A DNA stretch of 64,000 nt, from positions 15,506 to 79,505 of the forward strand of contig DATJLQ010000107.1 in assembly GCA_035509415.1 (NCBI GenBank), read 5' to 3'. Both the position numbers and the translations under genes were made by a program. The stretch is from DATJLQ01 sp035509415. GTDB lineage: Bacteria; Pseudomonadota; Alphaproteobacteria; JACZXZ01. This document shows positions 1 to 10,425 of the stretch, one piece after another. The notes under the pieces were generated by a model, which saw only the letters and a list, made by a program, of their open reading frames with translations, did no database searches and was not told the origin of the DNA. Position 1 is the first letter of the stretch, and every line of letters starts with the position of its first letter.

Positions 1-2
1 CC

Positions 3-1442
3 GCGCTCGCCGAGGCGTTCCCCGGGAGCCGCTTCCGGGGCACGGTGCACCGGGTCGAGCACCATCTCGCCCATCTCGCCTCCGCCTTCCTGGTCTCGCC
101 CTTCGAGGAGGCGGTGCTGGTGTCGGTCGACGGGTTCGGCGATTTCTCGAGTGCCGCCTGGGGAGTCGGGCGCGGCACGCGCATCGAGATCGAGGGGCGC
201 GTGCGCTTTCCCCACTCGCTCGGCATCTTCTACGAGGCGATGACGCACTTTCTCGGCTTCCCCCATTACGGCGACGAGTACAAGGTGATGGGCTTGGCCC
301 CCTACGGCGAGCCGCGCTACATGGCGGAGATGGAGCGCATCGTGACCCTCGAGCCCGATGGCGGGTTCCGGCTCACGCTCGACTATTTCCGCCACCACGT
401 CGAGAACGTGGGGTACGAGTGGCGCGGCGGCGCGCCCTCGACCGGCATCCTGTTCGCGCCCGCGCTCGAGACCCTGCTCGGGCCCGCGCGGGCACCCGAT
501 GCGCCCTTGGAGCAGCGCCACAAGGACATCGCGCGCTCGGTCCAGGCGATGTTCGAGCGCGCGGTGTTCCATCTCTATCGCATCCTCCACGCGCGCCATG
601 GGCTCGACGCGATCGCGATCTCGGGTGGCTGCGGATTCAATTCGGTCGCGAACGGCCGCCTCTATCGCGAGACGCCGTTCAAGCGCGCCTACATCCAATC
701 GGCCGCGGGCGACGCGGGCGGAGCCATCGGCGCCGCCGTCTTCACGGCGCAACGGCTCGCGGGCACGCGCGGTGCCGCGCGCGAGGAGATGGATCACGCC
801 TATTGGGGCCCCGCGTTCGGGCACGATGCGCTCGCGGCTGCGCTCGCGGCGCGTGCGTCGGACCTGACGGCGAAGCGTTGCGCGGTCGAGACGGCGGCAA
901 GCGAGGACGCGCTCTGCCGACAGACCGCCGCCGCGATCGCGGAAGGACAGGTGATCGGCTGGTTCCAGGGACGCATGGAATGGGGGCCGCGCGCGCTCGG
1001 CAATCGCTCGATCCTGTGCGATCCGCGCCGCGCCGACATGAAGGACATCCTCAATCTCAAGATCAAGCGGCGCGAATCGTTCCGCCCCTTCGCGCCCTCG
1101 ATCCTGCGCGAGGAAGTCGCCGCCTGGTTCGAGACCGACGACGACGTGCCCTTCATGATGCAGGTGTTCCAGATCCGGCCCGAGCGGCGCGCCGCGATCC
1201 CGGCGGTGACCCACGTCGACGGCTCGGGCCGGCTCCAGACCGTGCATGCGTCGACCAACCCGCGCTATCACCGCTTGATCTCGGCGTTCCGGGCACTCAC
1301 CGGCGTTCCGATGCTGCTCAACACCTCGTTCAACGAGAACGAGCCCGTGGTGTGCCGGCCCGAGGAGGCGATCGATTGCTTCCTCCGCACCGAGATGGAC
1401 GTGCTGGTGCTGGGCGACTTCATCGTGACGCGCCGGCGCTAG
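3..1442 (+). CDS. NodU/CmcH-family carbamoyltransferase, 5' end outside window
   Basis: Probable O-carbamoyltransferase, which moves a carbamoyl group from carbamoyl phosphate onto a sugar hydroxyl. The open frame runs from the window edge without a stop, and the first in-frame GTG (45) lies directly before the family motif HRVEHHLAH, so the true start is upstream and about 100 residues are missing. The Kae1-like half ends near SGGCGFNSVANG. The C-terminal carbamoyltransferase domain has the hallmark EWGPRALGNRSIL and ends with the usual MLLNTSFNENEPVV stretch. It sits beside glycosyltransferases and an AsnB-like gene, so carbamoylation of an exopolysaccharide or its precursor is likely. The acceptor cannot be told from sequence. 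Confidence 0.88.
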   Translation, partial: ALAEAFPGSRFRGTVHRVEHHLAHLASAFLVSPFEEAVLVSVDGFGDFSSAAWGVGRGTRIEIEGRVRFPHSLGIFYEAMTHFLGFPHYGDEYKVMGLAPYGEPRYMAEMERIVTLEPDGGFRLTLDYFRHHVENVGYEWRGGAPSTGILFAPALETLLGPARAPDAPLEQRHKDIARSVQAMFERAVFHLYRILHARHGLDAIAISGGCGFNSVANGRLYRETPFKRAYIQSAAGDAGGAIGAAVFTAQRLAGTRGAAREEMDHAYWGPAFGHDALAAALAARASDLTAKRCAVETAASEDALCRQTAAAIAEGQVIGWFQGRMEWGPRALGNRSILCDPRRADMKDILNLKIKRRESFRPFAPSILREEVAAWFETDDDVPFMMQVFQIRPERRAAIPAVTHVDGSGRLQTVHASTNPRYHRLISAFRALTGVPMLLNTSFNENEPVVCRPEEAIDCFLRTEMDVLVLGDFIVTRRR

Positions 1443-1458
1443 CCGTTGCTTGGCGTGC

Positions 1459-2625
1459 TTACGATTTCCGCGCGGCTGCGGCGATGCGCTTATAGAGCCG
1501 GTCGAGCGCGTCGGCGACGCGCGGCCAGGTGAAGCGGTTCGCGACCAGGGTGCGGCCCTTCTGGCCCATGGCGCGCCGCGTCGCGGGGTCGGCGAGGAGG
1601 GCGGCGAGCGCCTCCGCGACCGCTTCCGGCTCGACCGGCGCGATGCGGCCGCAGCCCGCCGCCTCGACCTCGCGCCAAAGATTGACGTGCGGCGAGATTA
1701 GCACCGGGACGCCGCAGGCGAGCGCCTCGACCGCGGCGATGCCGAAATTCTCGCTGTAGGAGGGCAGCGCGAACAGCTCGGCGTCGGCGAGGAGCGCGAG
1801 CTTCTCGCGCCCCGAGACCATGCCGGTGAATAGCGTGCGCTCGACGATCCCCTCCTCGGCGACGATGCGTTGCGTTGCCGTCAGCATTCCGTCATCCGGC
1901 CCGGCCACGACCAGGAACGCGTCGCTCCCCTGCCGCACGCAGCGCGCGAAGGCGCGCGCTAGCACGTCGAGCCCCTTCTTCGGATGGAGCCGGCCGAGAA
2001 ACAGCACGATGGGCCGCTGGCCGATCTCGGGATGGTGCTTGCGGAACTCGCCCTTGGGTGGAAGCGAACTGTAAGCCTCGAGCTCGAGGCCGAGCGGAAT
2101 TACGACGCCGGGGACGCCGAGCGCGTACGGTTCGGCCAAGCGCATTTCGTCTTCCGCGGTATAATGGAGGGCGGCCGCGTGGCGCGTGACGTCGTTCTGG
2201 AACAGAAGCTCGACCGCGAGCTTGCGCAGCCGGTGCTGGCGGTATTGATAGGGATCGAGCGTGCCGTGGGGACGCAGGATGTAGGGCACGCCGTGGGCGC
2301 GGCAGGCGCGCGCGGTCGCCCAATCGGTGAAGAGATAGAGCGAATGAAGATGGACTACGTCGAAGCCGCCCGCCTCCGCCATGAGCGCTCGCGCCATGGG
2401 CCAGGAGGTCGCGAGCGTGCGCGGCCACTGCTCGGGGAAATAGCGGATCGCGACGCCGGCGCCGGAGTCGGGGCGCGCGCGCGCGTCCGCATCGAGGCCG
2501 CGCTCGGTCGTGAAGATCGACACCGCGTGGCCGCGCCCGGCGCTCGCGTGCGCCATGTCGAGGCAGGCCTTGGCCGGGCCGCCGCTCTCGGCCGCGAGGG
2601 TGGCGACGACGTGAAGGATATTCAT
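1459..2625 (-). CDS. Family 4 glycosyltransferase
   Basis: GT-B fold retaining glycosyltransferase of 388 aa. The N-terminal half starts MNILHVVATLAAESGGPAKA, the usual Gly-rich acceptor-side loop of GT4 enzymes. The C-terminal half has the nucleotide-sugar motif GRLHPKKGLDVLARAF and the E-x7-E signature within SENFGIAAVEALACGVPV. I chose the ATG at 2625; an in-frame extension to 2673 lacks family similarity. It is transcribed against its neighbours and converges on the carbamoyltransferase with a 16-base gap. It probably adds one sugar of the EPS repeat unit on the cytoplasmic side. Donor and linkage are unknown. Confidence 0.88.
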   Translation of the reverse strand: MNILHVVATLAAESGGPAKACLDMAHASAGRGHAVSIFTTERGLDADARARPDSGAGVAIRYFPEQWPRTLATSWPMARALMAEAGGFDVVHLHSLYLFTDWATARACRAHGVPYILRPHGTLDPYQYRQHRLRKLAVELLFQNDVTRHAAALHYTAEDEMRLAEPYALGVPGVVIPLGLELEAYSSLPPKGEFRKHHPEIGQRPIVLFLGRLHPKKGLDVLARAFARCVRQGSDAFLVVAGPDDGMLTATQRIVAEEGIVERTLFTGMVSGREKLALLADAELFALPSYSENFGIAAVEALACGVPVLISPHVNLWREVEAAGCGRIAPVEPEAVAEALAALLADPATRRAMGQKGRTLVANRFTWPRVADALDRLYKRIAAAARKS

Positions 2626-2753
2626 GCCTGACACACTAACAGTCGGTGCTAGCATGGTCGAGGCGTGCCGCATCGCGGCGGACGGCGGCCGAGCGGCGCC
2701 GGCCCGCCCGCGCTAGGGCAATCGTCACCAGGGGATTCGGAGCGCAACGGTCG

Positions 2754-4544
<1,791 letters not shown>

Positions 4545-4552
4545 GACGTGCC

Positions 4553-5638
4553 ATGGGAACTCCGCTCGATCGCCGGCTCGACGATGCAAGGCGCGTGCTG
4601 ATCTATCGGCTCGGCAGCCTCGGCGACACGCTGGTGGCGCTGCCCTGCTTCCACTTGATCGCGCGCCGCCTGCCCAAGGCCGAGCGGCGCATGCTCACGA
4701 TCCATCCCGTGGGCGCCAAGGCGGCGCCGGTCGAATCGATCCTCGGCGGCACCGGGCTCATCCATGGCACGATGCGTTATCCGCAGGGCTTGCGCGACCC
4801 GCGCGTCTTCCTCGAGCTCGCGCGCGAGATCGGGCGTTGGCGGCCCGACCTCATCATCTATCTCGCCGAGCCCCGCCGGGCCTGGACCGTGTGGCGCGAC
4901 GTCGCCTTCTTCAAGCTGTGCGGCGTCGATGCCATCCTCGGCGCACCCCTCGACCGGGACCGGCGCGAGCATCGCGCGCGCGCGGACGGCACCTGGGAGC
5001 CCGAGGCCGAGCGGCTCGCGCGCTGCCTCGCCCCTCTCGGCGACGCGGCGGTCGGGCGGCGCGAGAGCTGGGACCTTCATCTCGGCGCGCGCGAGATCGA
5101 AGCGGCGGACGCAGCGCTTGCCGGCTGGGACGGAGCGCGCGGCTTCCTCGCCCTCGGCATCGGCACCAAGCTCCAGCCCAACGATTGGGGCGACGCGCGC
5201 TGGCGCGCCACACTCGAGGCGCTCGGCCAGCGCCACGCCGATCTCGGCCTGGTCGCGATCGGGGTCGCCGAGGAATCCGAGCGCTCGGCCCGGCTGCTCG
5301 CAGCCTGGCCCGGGCCGACCCTCAACCTGTGCGGCGCGCTCGCCCCGCGCGAGAGCGCGGCACTTTTGCGCCGCGCGCGGCTCTTCCTCGGGCACGACAG
5401 CGGCCCGATGCACCTCGCGGCCACGGTCGCGACCCCCACCGTCGCCGTGTTCAGCGCGCGCAACAAGCCGGGCACCTGGTTCCCTTACGGCCCCGGCCAC
5501 CGGCCGATCTATCACCGCACCCCGTGCTTCGGCTGCGGGCTCGTCGTTTGCGAGCGGCTCAAGAAGATTTGCATTACCTCGATCGCGGCCGAGGAGGCCG
5601 TCGCGGCGGCGGAGGCGGCCCTCGCCGAGGCACCTTAG
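4553..5638 (+). CDS. Family 9 glycosyltransferase (heptosyltransferase-like)
   Basis: GT9 family protein of 361 aa. The N-terminus VLIYRLGSLGDTLVALP is the usual first strand and Gly loop. The nucleotide-sugar site appears as GHDSGPMHLAA near residues 280-290. The C-terminus has the Cys cluster PCFGCGLVVC common in this family. The ATG at 4553 lies 8 bases after the asnB-like stop, so the two are probably co-transcribed. A role in adding a sugar to a lipid-linked glycan is expected. The family includes heptosyltransferases, but the donor cannot be assigned. Confidence 0.87.
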   Translation: MGTPLDRRLDDARRVLIYRLGSLGDTLVALPCFHLIARRLPKAERRMLTIHPVGAKAAPVESILGGTGLIHGTMRYPQGLRDPRVFLELAREIGRWRPDLIIYLAEPRRAWTVWRDVAFFKLCGVDAILGAPLDRDRREHRARADGTWEPEAERLARCLAPLGDAAVGRRESWDLHLGAREIEAADAALAGWDGARGFLALGIGTKLQPNDWGDARWRATLEALGQRHADLGLVAIGVAEESERSARLLAAWPGPTLNLCGALAPRESAALLRRARLFLGHDSGPMHLAATVATPTVAVFSARNKPGTWFPYGPGHRPIYHRTPCFGCGLVVCERLKKICITSIAAEEAVAAAEAALAEAP

Positions 5639-5679
5639 CGGCCGGTGCGGCGGACAATTCGGCCGGTAACGGCCCGATT

Positions 5680-5735
5680 TGGCCCGATTCTTGCTTTGCG
5701 GGCCTGTTTATCGGGCGGCCGCCTTATCCTATAAT
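5680..5735 (+). promoter_or_regulatory. Candidate sigma-54 promoter (-24/-12) plus TATAAT box
   Basis: TGGCCCG-ATTC-TTGC at 5680-5694 matches the sigma-54 consensus TGGCACG-N4-TTGC except one base, with correct GG-N10-GC spacing; initiation would be near 5706. Independently, a perfect TATAAT lies at 5730-5735 with only a weak -35 (TTTATC, 5707-5712). Either could drive the polymerase gene starting at 5768. Initiation was not tested; the call rests on motif match and position. Confidence 0.45.
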
Positions 5736-5767
5736 CCGCCGATTGGCCGCCCATCGCAGGTGCGCGC

Positions 5768-7231
5768 GTGGAAGAGATCGCTGCCCCGTTTGCCGGAATT
5801 ATCGTCCTCGCCATCTGGTTCGCCGGATTCGCGGACTGGCGGCGCATGGTCAAATGGCTGATCTACTTCCAGCCCTTCGTCGGCATTCCGGTGCTGCTGT
5901 CGGGCCACAACCCGCTCGCACTGCTCGCCAAGGACCTGGTGTTCTTCTTTCCCATGTATATCTCGCTGTTCCTTCTGCATCCGAAGGATCTGAAGAACGT
6001 CCACGTGCCGAACCCGGTATGGATGGCGCTGGCGCTGTTCAGCTTCATCGTCCTGGTGCAGTGCCTGAACCCGGCGATCCCGAACATTTTCGTGGGCGTC
6101 CTCGGGACCAAGGTATGGCTGCTCTACATGCCCCTCGTCTTCGCGGCGGGCGCCTATATCAACACGCAGGAAGATCACGTCAAGCTCTTGCGCACGATGT
6201 GCGTCATCGCCGTCGTTCCGTGCGCGGTCGGACTGATGGAATGGTTTTTCGCGGCGGCCTTCGGCTATCAGTCGGTCATGGACCAGATCTACGGCAGCGA
6301 GGCCCAGTCGGTGACGCAGGGCTTCAATACGTTCGACTATGGCGGCCAGTTCTTCCGCATTCCGTCGACGTTCCCGTTCTCGACCCAGTATTTCGGCTTC
6401 CTCCAATCGATGGTCATGCTCGCGTTCATCTGGATGTCGATCGAGACCGACTGGAAATGGAAGAAGAACGCGAAGCTGATCTTCTACTTCATCGTCTGCG
6501 CGAGCTTCCTGTGCGGCAGCCGTGCCGCGTACGTGTTCATTCCGATGTTGATCGGGCTCATGTACATCTTCGACGGTCGCGTGAAGGGGTTCCTCGCCGG
6601 CATCTTCGTGGTCCCGGTCCTGGTGTACGTGATGCTGAGTTTGGGCGGCGTCGATCCGCTCTCCGTGCTCACCGATACCAGCAACCTTACGAGCGGCTAT
6701 AGCGACACGTTCATCCTCGACAGCCCGATCCGCGCGCTGGAGATGGTGCCCTTCGGCATGGGGACCGGCATGAACACGGGCGCCGCGCGCTACCTGTTCC
6801 CGGGCGGCATCCTGCCGACGACCGCCCTGCCGTTCAACTTCGAGAGCTACTACACCAAGGCGATCGTCGAGCTCGGTGTGCCGGGCCTGCTTTCGTACTT
6901 CATGATTTACGCCGCGATTTTCTTCGGCGGCATGCAGGTTCGCTCGCGTCTGCGCGACCGCGGGCTCAAGACCGCCGCCGCCTGCTATACGGTGTTCTTC
7001 CTGTTCTTGGCGGTGGAGAACATCAAGGGATGGGTCGTCGACCAGGATCCGGTCAACGTCTACATATGGCTGTTCGCGGGCTTTCTGTTCAAGCTGCCCT
7101 ATCTCGAGCGCGCCAAGGCGCCGGCACGCCAACCGGCACCCGTGCCCGGCCCGAAGACTCTGCGGCCCGCCTTCGGCTACCGGCTGCCGCCCGCGCTCGC
7201 GCGCCGGCCGACGCCGCGCCGGCCCGAATAG
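5768..7231 (+). CDS. O-antigen polymerase/ligase-like EPS membrane protein
   Basis: Integral membrane protein of 487 aa with roughly ten or more hydrophobic segments and a polar Pro/Arg-rich C-terminal tail (about 455-487). The layout fits Wzy-type polymerases and O-antigen ligases: a long periplasmic loop around FGYQSVMDQIYGSEAQSV, then SRAAYVFIP and a second loop with FGMGTGMNTGAARYLFPGG, similar to the G-x-G-x-(G/N) stretch of EPS polymerases. The start is GTG at 5768. It probably polymerises lipid-linked repeat units in the periplasm. A second protein of this broad class is encoded at 16622, so the two may split polymerisation and ligation. The family call is by topology and short motifs only. 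Confidence 0.7.
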   Translation: MEEIAAPFAGIIVLAIWFAGFADWRRMVKWLIYFQPFVGIPVLLSGHNPLALLAKDLVFFFPMYISLFLLHPKDLKNVHVPNPVWMALALFSFIVLVQCLNPAIPNIFVGVLGTKVWLLYMPLVFAAGAYINTQEDHVKLLRTMCVIAVVPCAVGLMEWFFAAAFGYQSVMDQIYGSEAQSVTQGFNTFDYGGQFFRIPSTFPFSTQYFGFLQSMVMLAFIWMSIETDWKWKKNAKLIFYFIVCASFLCGSRAAYVFIPMLIGLMYIFDGRVKGFLAGIFVVPVLVYVMLSLGGVDPLSVLTDTSNLTSGYSDTFILDSPIRALEMVPFGMGTGMNTGAARYLFPGGILPTTALPFNFESYYTKAIVELGVPGLLSYFMIYAAIFFGGMQVRSRLRDRGLKTAAACYTVFFLFLAVENIKGWVVDQDPVNVYIWLFAGFLFKLPYLERAKAPARQPAPVPGPKTLRPAFGYRLPPALARRPTPRRPE

Positions 7232-7240
7232 GCCGCGGCG

Positions 7241-8344
7241 TCACGCCTGGGACGGCCTGGTCGGCAAGCCGCGCGCGCTCACCCCGGGCGGCAATCCCGA
7301 GCGCGGCCTGACCAAACCCGAAAACCTGCGCCCGTTGCGGCGTAACGCCACCGCGGCACCGGCCGTGATCAGGAACTCGCGCCGCAGGACCGCGAGCGCG
7401 CCCGCTTCGCCCGCGAGCATGGTCTCGTAGTCGGCCACGAGGCGCTCGAACTCGCCTTGGGCCGGCCAGCCGGGCGGCCGCCGAAGGGAGCGGGGAACGC
7501 CGGAGAGTTCGGCTCCCAGGCGTTCCAAAAGCGCGAAGACGGCGCGTGCCGGTCCCGCGAGGCCGGCGCGCGAGACGAGGCTCTCGATTTCATGCCAGTC
7601 GAGGCCGGGCTCGAGCGCCACGAGGCGCACGAGGTCGAGGAGTTTGCGCACGGCGTAGGGGCCGAGCCGGTCCTTGGCCGCGTTCGAGAGCCCGAGCACG
7701 ACCATGTGCTCGGCCGAGGGCGCCTTGAGCGCGAGCGTGCCGGCCGCGAACGCGCGCGCGCGCGCGAAGACGAGGCCGGCATCGAGCGCGCGGCCGATCG
7801 GCGGCACGTCGGGCTCGGTATGAAGGTCGAGGTTGCACGAATCGTCCGCCGAGGCGAACGGCACGAAGCTCCCCTCGGCCTGGAATCCCCAGCGTTGCGC
7901 GGTCTCGGGCCTGAACGTGAATCCGCGCGCGGCGAGGAGCTCGATCACGCGGCCGAGGTCGGCCGGGCGGACCAGCAGATCGAGATCGCCGAACGTGCGC
8001 AGGTCGGGATCGGGGTAGAGAAGATACGCGTGCGCGAAGCCCTTGAAGCAGACCGTCTCGATGCCGGCGGCATCGAGCGCGCGCAGGCACTCGAGCTGGG
8101 CCGCGCGCGCGAAACGCGCCTGGAGCTTGCCGCGCTCGACGAGATCGCGCTCGACCAGCGGCGCGCCAAGGCGCTCGGCCGCGCGCGCGAGGAAGAAGTC
8201 CGCAAGCGGCGCCGAGACCAACTCGACGAGGCGCGCCGCCGCCGCGTCGAGCCCGGCGGGCGCCGGAACGCTCAGGCTTTCGGGGCGAAAGACGGCGCGC
8301 CACAGGGCGGAGCCGGCCGCGCGCGAGATGTCGCGCCCTTGCAC
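7241..8344 (-). CDS. NTP_transf_5-type nucleotidyltransferase
   Basis: Protein of 367 aa with the polymerase-beta-like core seen in uncharacterised NTP_transf_5 proteins: CFKGFAHAYLLYP followed by FGDLDLLVRPADL, giving the G-D-x-D-x-x-V metal-binding signature. The C-terminal half is helical. It starts with GTG at 8344, 13 bases after the PPP phosphatase gene ends, so the two form a minus-strand pair. In other genomes, as I recall, such proteins occur near EPS/exosortase loci and with HprK-like kinases and PqqD-like proteins; both of the latter are encoded at 25685-26967. Substrate and product are unknown. Confidence 0.75.
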   Translation of the reverse strand: MQGRDISRAAGSALWRAVFRPESLSVPAPAGLDAAAARLVELVSAPLADFFLARAAERLGAPLVERDLVERGKLQARFARAAQLECLRALDAAGIETVCFKGFAHAYLLYPDPDLRTFGDLDLLVRPADLGRVIELLAARGFTFRPETAQRWGFQAEGSFVPFASADDSCNLDLHTEPDVPPIGRALDAGLVFARARAFAAGTLALKAPSAEHMVVLGLSNAAKDRLGPYAVRKLLDLVRLVALEPGLDWHEIESLVSRAGLAGPARAVFALLERLGAELSGVPRSLRRPPGWPAQGEFERLVADYETMLAGEAGALAVLRREFLITAGAAVALRRNGRRFSGLVRPRSGLPPGVSARGLPTRPSQA

Positions 8345-8357
8345 CGGGCGTCCCCGG

Positions 8358-9131
8358 TCAATAACCGGTATGGATGAAGTCGCGCGCGGTGCCTTCGAGC
8401 ACCAGGCAGGTGAGCACGCCGCTCGCGTAGGCGCCGGTGTCGATGCCGATGCGGTTGGGCAGGACCACGGGCGCGTCGGTGATGGTGTGGCCGTGGACGA
8501 CGATCTTGCCGTAGTCGCGCGTATCGTCGAGGAACAGGTGGCGAATCCACAACATGTCCTCGGCGCGCTGCTCGCCGAGCGGCACGCCCGGACGCACGCC
8601 GGCGTGGACGAAATAATAGTCGCCCTCGACGTGCGAGAGCGGCAGGTTGCTCATGAAGTCGAAGTGGCTCGGCGGCAGAAGCTCCAGGAGCTGAACGCGC
8701 AGGTTGCTCAGGCGGTCCTGTTCGTTTCCCTGCTCGGGACTGCGCGCGCCGTAGCTGTAGAGCGTGGCGCCGCCGCCGTTCGCGATCCAGCTCGGGCCGA
8801 TGCGCACGTCCTCGAGGAAGTGGAGCAGGAACTCCTCGTGGTTGCCCTTGAGGTAGACCGCCTCGAAGCCGGCGGGCGGGCCCTCGAGCAGATGGTCGAT
8901 GACCTCCTTCGACTGCATGCCGCGATCGACGTAGTCGCCGAGATAGACGATGCATTTGCGCGCGACCGGCGCCTTGTGCGCGTGCTCGCCGATCAGATAT
9001 TCGAGGTCCTTCAGGAGATCGAGGCGGCCGTGGATGTCGCCGATCGCGTAGACGCGCGTCCCCGCCGGCACCGCGGGCTCGGTGACGGCCGGGCGATGCT
9101 CGCGCTTCTGGCTCGATCCGAACAGGCCCAT
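8358..9131 (-). CDS. PPP-family serine/threonine phosphatase (metallophosphoesterase)
   Basis: Compact 257-aa metallophosphoesterase with all PPP signatures: GDIHGRLDLL (Asp32, His34), GDYVDRG (Asp66, Asp69), GNHEEF (Asn97, His98) and a later HAGVRPG. These residues bind the two-metal centre. The ATG at 9131 (MGLFGSSQKREH) was preferred because the in-frame extension to 9590 is low-complexity and includes a 15-base tandem repeat. No signal peptide is visible, so it is likely cytoplasmic. It pairs with the NTP_transf_5 gene downstream. It might reverse phosphorylation by the HprK-like or Wzc-like kinases in this window; that is inference. Confidence 0.88.
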   Translation of the reverse strand: MGLFGSSQKREHRPAVTEPAVPAGTRVYAIGDIHGRLDLLKDLEYLIGEHAHKAPVARKCIVYLGDYVDRGMQSKEVIDHLLEGPPAGFEAVYLKGNHEEFLLHFLEDVRIGPSWIANGGGATLYSYGARSPEQGNEQDRLSNLRVQLLELLPPSHFDFMSNLPLSHVEGDYYFVHAGVRPGVPLGEQRAEDMLWIRHLFLDDTRDYGKIVVHGHTITDAPVVLPNRIGIDTGAYASGVLTCLVLEGTARDFIHTGY

Positions 9132-9626
9132 GAACGCTCCGTTTCCGGGGCACGCCGCGGCGGCGGGCAACGCTTTCGGCCAGCACCCGCGCGCGCCCCG
9201 TGAGGAAAGAGGTAGCCCTTCCGACCCGCGCTTGCAACCCGTCCGGCGCCCGGGGGCGGCCGGGAATCCGCCGCTTGGCCGGCTCCAGCCGGGCGAAACC
9301 GGCCGGCGACGGCGCCGCCAGCGGCATAAGGCGCCCGTGGCGCATGAAGGAATGGGTCGCGAGCGCGAGATCGAAGGGGGAGGCGAAAGCGCGGGTCGAC
9401 GTTGGTCGGGACGAACCGGATCGCGAACGAGGCCACGAACACAAGGCGGCGAATAGGAGGCACGGCCGGATTTCGCCCGCGCGCACGGCAGGCCGCTCGC
9501 TCGGTCCGACGCCTCGGTCCGGCGGCCTGGCGGCCGGGGTTGCAGCCCCGGCGGTTGCAGCCCCGGCGGTTGCAGCCCATGATAAGGCATGAGCCGGACC
9601 GTGATCGCCGACGCGGGTGGTGTCGC
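9132..9626. other. Intergenic region between divergent genes
   Basis: About 495 bases between the phosphatase start (minus) and the SGNH hydrolase start (plus). It must hold both promoters, but I find no convincing -35/-10 or sigma-54 site. The only clear structure is the 15-base tandem repeat at 9538-9578. Open frames crossing it show no family similarity. Confidence 0.6.
9538..9578. repeat. 15-bp tandem repeat, 2.7 copies
   Basis: The unit GGTTGCAGCCCCGGC occurs at 9538-9552 and 9553-9567, with a partial third copy to 9578. It ends 48 bases before the SGNH hydrolase ATG. No function is evident; slippage-prone DNA in a promoter region is possible. Confidence 0.9.
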
Positions 9627-10367
9627 ATGAATGCCGGCGCGCGCCGCGCGATCGTCATCCTCGCCTCGACGACGCTGTTTTTCGCCGGCACCACGGGCTT
9701 CTTCGCCTGGCGCGAAAGCATTCCGCAGAAGATCGTTCGCCTAGTCTGGCCGGGCTACGCGCCCTTCATGGACCCGTTCGACCTTGCGACCGGCTTGATC
9801 GGCATCTACCGCACCGATCACGCGACCATCGTCATGCTCGGCGATTCGATCACGGCGGGCGTCGATTGGAACGAGCTTTTGGGGCGCACCGACGTGGTGA
9901 GCCGCGCCATCCCGGGCGACACCGCGGCGGGCATGCTCGCGCGCATCGACCAGGTGATCAGGCTCCATCCCCGCATCTGCCTCGTCATGGGCGGAATCAA
10001 CGATCTCGGCGCCGGCCGCGCGCCCCAGGCCATCATGGACGACCTCGCACGCATCGTCGATCGACTCGCGGCGGCGAACATCGTGCCCGTGCTCGAATCG
10101 GTCCTAAAGGTGCGCACCGCCGAGGACGATTTCCGGTTCGACCGCGCGCCCGCCAATCGCGACAACGAGCATGTCGCGGCCCTCGATCGGCTGATCGTGG
10201 ACTACGCGCGGCGCCACGGCGTCGCCTATCTCGACCTCAACGCCGAGCTCGCGCCCGGGGGCGTCCTCGCCGCGCAATACACCTACGACGGCGTGCATCT
10301 GCGCGCGGCGGCCTACCGGCTCTGGGGCGCGCGCGTCGAGGCGTATCTCGGGACGCGCGGCCTGTGA
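9627..10367 (+). CDS. Membrane-anchored SGNH/GDSL hydrolase
   Basis: Esterase of 246 aa with one N-terminal hydrophobic segment (about 8-27), so it is probably periplasmic and anchored. Block I is GDSIT with nucleophile Ser74, block III is GGINDL, and block V is DGVH (Asp221, His224), completing the triad. The ATG at 9627 is the most plausible start. The downstream neighbour is an acyltransferase-3, so the pair may set the acetylation state of the polysaccharide: one adds acyl groups, the other removes or transfers them. The true substrate is not shown by sequence. Confidence 0.83.
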   Translation: MNAGARRAIVILASTTLFFAGTTGFFAWRESIPQKIVRLVWPGYAPFMDPFDLATGLIGIYRTDHATIVMLGDSITAGVDWNELLGRTDVVSRAIPGDTAAGMLARIDQVIRLHPRICLVMGGINDLGAGRAPQAIMDDLARIVDRLAAANIVPVLESVLKVRTAEDDFRFDRAPANRDNEHVAALDRLIVDYARRHGVAYLDLNAELAPGGVLAAQYTYDGVHLRAAAYRLWGARVEAYLGTRGL

Positions 10368-10425
10368 TAGGGTCGACGACCTTCCCGCCCGCGCGACAGC
10401 GCCCCCACGACAGGAGCGAGCCGAT

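Noticed and set aside
9165..9185. Sigma-54-like TGGCCGAAAGCGTTGC upstream of the phosphatase gene (minus strand)
   Set aside because: The GG to GC spacing is one base too long, which sigma-54 does not tolerate well.
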